64,000 nucleotides of DNA from ZC4RG29 sp964521255 (GTDB lineage: Bacteria > Bacteroidota > Bacteroidia > Cytophagales > Cyclobacteriaceae). The DNA is taken from the NCBI GenBank assembly GCA_964521255.1, contig CAZFRM010000024.1, forward strand, positions 1-64,000. Direction: 5' to 3'. The position numbers were made by a program, and so were the translations under genes. Positions 62,155-64,000 of the stretch are shown here, piece after piece. The notes below the pieces were generated by a model. The model worked only from the letters and a program-made list of their open reading frames with translations, did not search any database and was not told where the DNA came from. The stretch's first letter is position 1. Every line of letters starts with the position of its first letter.

Positions 62155-63390
62155 TTATGCTACCTTCAACTTACTATATTGCGACTTGCTGAATTTCTCT
62201 TCTGCGTAAGCACGCGTAATAACTAACCGGTCGGTTGATTTTTCAGAAGGCAGTTCAAACATAGCATCATTAACAATAGCCTCGCAAATACTGCGAAGTC
62301 CGCGTGCACCAAGTTTAAACTCAAGCGCCTTTTCTACAATGAAGTCAATAGCTCCATCTTTGAATTCTATTTCGATACTCTCCATATCGAAAAGCTTTTT
62401 GTATTGTTTTACCAAAGCGTTTTTAGGCTCTGTTAAAATTCTTCTTAAAGCTTCGCGGTCAAGTGGATTAAGATAAGATACCACCGGAAGACGACCGATG
62501 AGTTCAGGTATTAATCCGAAACTCTTAAGATCTTGTGCTGATATGAACTGAAGCAATGTATCCTTATCAATATCACCGGGATGAAGTCCTTCGTGCGCTG
62601 TAGCAAAACCAAGCGGGCGTGTATTTAAACGATTACCGATGAGCCGTTGAATACCTTCAAATGCGCCGCCGCATACAAACAAAATATTTTCGGTATTAAC
62701 AGAAATCATTTTTTGATCAGGATGCTTGCGGCCACCTTGAGGAGGAACATTTACTGAGGTTCCTTCTAATAATTTCAACAACGCCTGTTGCACACCTTCT
62801 CCACTTACATCACGGGTAATAGATGGATTATCAGACTTCCGCGCAATCTTGTCGATTTCGTCAATATATACTATGCCTCGCTCAGCCGCTTCTACATTGT
62901 AATCAGCCGATTGAAGAAGTCTTGTCAAAATACTCTCCACATCTTCACCCACATAACCGGCTTCGGTTAATACGGTGGCATCAGCAATGCAAAAAGGTAC
63001 CTGTAGTAATTTGGCGAGCGTACGTGCTAAATAGGTTTTACCTGTTCCCGTATCACCAACAAGAATGATGTTTGACTTTTCAACCACTACATCATTGTCC
63101 ACTTTGCGTTGCATTAACCGCTTGTAGTGATTGTAAACAGCCACTGAAATAACTTTTTTGGCTTCGTCCTGCCCGATTACATATTCATCAAGGAAATGTT
63201 TGATCTCGCGGGGTTTGAGAAGCTTGAAGTTCGGCGTAAGCCCGGTTTCATTCTTACTTTTCTTTTCTTCCTGGAGAATCTGGCTGGCTTGGGTAACGCA
63301 TTTGTCACAAATGTGGGCGTGAATCCCTGAAATCATCAGATCCACATCCTTTTTATTGCGACCGCAAAATGAACAGGTTACTTCCGCCAT
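62155..63390 (-). CDS. clpX: ATP-dependent Clp protease ATP-binding subunit ClpX
   Basis: 411 residues from the ATG at 63390; the frame from 63432 adds 14 residues that would overlap the promoter. The N-terminal zinc-binding domain has C6, C9, C28 and C31. The AAA+ core has the Walker A GDTGTGKT, Walker B IVYIDEIDKI, and the pore and sensor region; GEGVQQALLKLLEGT and GARGLRSICEAI are diagnostic. It unfolds substrates and feeds them to ClpP. It is downstream of clpP on the minus strand, with its own promoter at 63421-63452. Confidence 0.98.
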   Translation of the reverse strand: MAEVTCSFCGRNKKDVDLMISGIHAHICDKCVTQASQILQEEKKSKNETGLTPNFKLLKPREIKHFLDEYVIGQDEAKKVISVAVYNHYKRLMQRKVDNDVVVEKSNIILVGDTGTGKTYLARTLAKLLQVPFCIADATVLTEAGYVGEDVESILTRLLQSADYNVEAAERGIVYIDEIDKIARKSDNPSITRDVSGEGVQQALLKLLEGTSVNVPPQGGRKHPDQKMISVNTENILFVCGGAFEGIQRLIGNRLNTRPLGFATAHEGLHPGDIDKDTLLQFISAQDLKSFGLIPELIGRLPVVSYLNPLDREALRRILTEPKNALVKQYKKLFDMESIEIEFKDGAIDFIVEKALEFKLGARGLRSICEAIVNDAMFELPSEKSTDRLVITRAYAEEKFSKSQYSKLKVA

Positions 63391-63420
63391 AGGTTCTGTA
63401 GTTTGATATTGCCGATTTGG

Positions 63421-63452
63421 CAAAGGTACCACTTTAAAGAAAGAGGTACAAA
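63421..63452 (-). promoter_or_regulatory. Bacteroidota-type promoter of clpX
   Basis: On the minus strand TTTG (63452-63449), a 20-nt spacer, then TACCTTTG (63428-63421). It lies between the clpP stop (63488) and the clpX ATG (63390), so clpX can be transcribed without clpP. The -7 octamer is identical to that of rpsT. Confidence 0.8.
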
Positions 63453-63487
63453 TTGGTTAATTCGTACCCCTTTTTTGATCTCTTATG

Positions 63488-64000
63488 TTAATTGGGTTTC
63501 TTTCGCTCTAATACTTCGTCAATCAATCCGTAGTCTTTCGCTTCTTGCGCACGCATCCAGTAATCTCTATCGCTGTCTTTTTCTATTCTTTCATATTTCT
63601 GTCCGGAATGTCTAGCAAGGATGTTGTACAAATCCTTCTTTACTTCCAGGGTTTGTCGCAAGGATATTTCCATGTCTGACGCTTGCCCCTGCATGCCGCT
63701 CATCGGCTGATGGATCATTATTCTCGAATGAGGAAGACCTGATCTTTTCTTTGCAGCGCCAGCACAAAGCAGAACAGCCGCCATAGATGCTGCGAGCCCT
63801 GTACAAATAGTAGCTACATCGGGGTTGATGTATTGCATAGTGTCATAAACACCCAAACCAGCATAAACTGAACCTCCCGGACTATTGATATACATGATAA
63901 CCTCCTTTTTAGGGTCAGCAGATTCCAGGAAAAGCAGTTGCGCTGTGATAACGTTGGCGATATAATCATCTACAGGTGTTCCTAAAAATACAATACGGTC
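63488..64000 (-). CDS. clpP: ATP-dependent Clp protease proteolytic subunit ClpP (5' end cut by window edge)
   Basis: The frame is open to the right edge, so the true start is beyond 64000; 170 residues are visible, beginning DRIVFLGTPVDDYIAN. The catalytic Ser is in GLAASMAAVLLCAGA, the His in SRIMIHQPMSG, and the Asp is expected in DSDRDYWMRAQEA. YINSPGGSVYAGLGVYDTM is the conserved ClpP core. It forms the 14-mer protease chamber served by ClpX. The visible C-terminal end is of normal length. Confidence 0.97.
   Translation of the reverse strand, partial: DRIVFLGTPVDDYIANVITAQLLFLESADPKKEVIMYINSPGGSVYAGLGVYDTMQYINPDVATICTGLAASMAAVLLCAGAAKKRSGLPHSRIMIHQPMSGMQGQASDMEISLRQTLEVKKDLYNILARHSGQKYERIEKDSDRDYWMRAQEAKDYGLIDEVLERKKPN

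Noticed and set aside
1..64000. CRISPR arrays, tRNA or rRNA genes, riboswitches, phage genes
   Set aside because: I looked through the gaps and found no regularly spaced repeats, cloverleaf-like segments, TPP or preQ1 aptamer patterns near thiL, queE or queD, or phage structural genes. By-eye reading cannot fully exclude a small RNA.

Overview
The window looks like chromosomal DNA from a member of the Bacteroidota, most likely a free-living Cytophagales-type bacterium. The signs are two SusC/SusD pairs, a type IX secretion (T9SS) type A sorting tail, many Bacteroidota-style lipoproteins, A-rich sequence instead of Shine-Dalgarno sites before start codons, and promoters of the Bacteroidota form TTTG-N19/20-TAnnTTTG (clearest before rpsT and clpX). 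No rRNA, tRNA, CRISPR array, intact insertion sequence or prophage was seen.

Layout. 1-5.5 kb: secreted or periplasmic enzymes on the minus strand (DUF1028, DUF1684, serine hydrolase), then radC and rpsT, then an S1/P1-type nuclease on the plus strand. 5.6-23.3 kb: a 7TM-DISM membrane sensor whose C-terminus is an IS1595-transposase-like zinc ribbon plus HTH, followed by a polysaccharide utilisation locus (PUL): susC, susD, a two-LamG surface lipoprotein, GH144, a GH43-like protein, a second GH144, GH3 and a sulfatase. The two GH144 enzymes plus GH3 point to a beta-1,2-glucan (sophoro-oligosaccharide) or related substrate. A 54-bp perfect palindrome closes this block. 23.3-28 kb: a SRPBCC/GyrI-like protein, a small membrane protein, an orphan XylF-like sugar-binding protein and a GH29 alpha-L-fucosidase. 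28-41.3 kb: mostly housekeeping genes (aminopeptidase P, IscA-type protein, methylmalonyl-CoA epimerase, thiL, ACP phosphodiesterase, TerB-like, lepA, folD, queE, pabB, pabC) and an OmpA/PD40 protein. 41.4-54.6 kb: an accessory stretch with an AlbA/Schlafen-type ATP-binding protein, a 38-codon remnant resembling a restriction-modification methylase C-terminus, a second SusC/SusD operon with a zinc metallohydrolase and a DUF4302 lipoprotein, and a large T9SS-exported subtilisin. 54.8-64 kb: assorted enzymes (metallo-beta-lactamase fold, Gfo/Idh/MocA, tandem VOC), then queD, lpxB, clpX and a clpP that runs off the right edge.

How the parts may work together. In the first PUL, SusC/SusD and the LamG lipoprotein would bind and import glucan fragments, the GH144 enzymes cut the chain, and GH3 finishes the oligosaccharides. 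No classical regulator (hybrid two-component system, SusR, ECF sigma/anti-sigma pair, LacI or AraC) lies beside it. The gene immediately upstream is the unusual 7TM-DISM/zinc-ribbon/HTH fusion, and a near-perfect dyad sits between it and susC. This makes a candidate one-component, membrane-anchored PUL regulator, which is the most interesting item here. The window is also rich in short dispersed, often palindromic repeats. Some appear to supply coding sequence: the last residues and stop of LpxB, and possibly the N-terminus of the OmpA protein.
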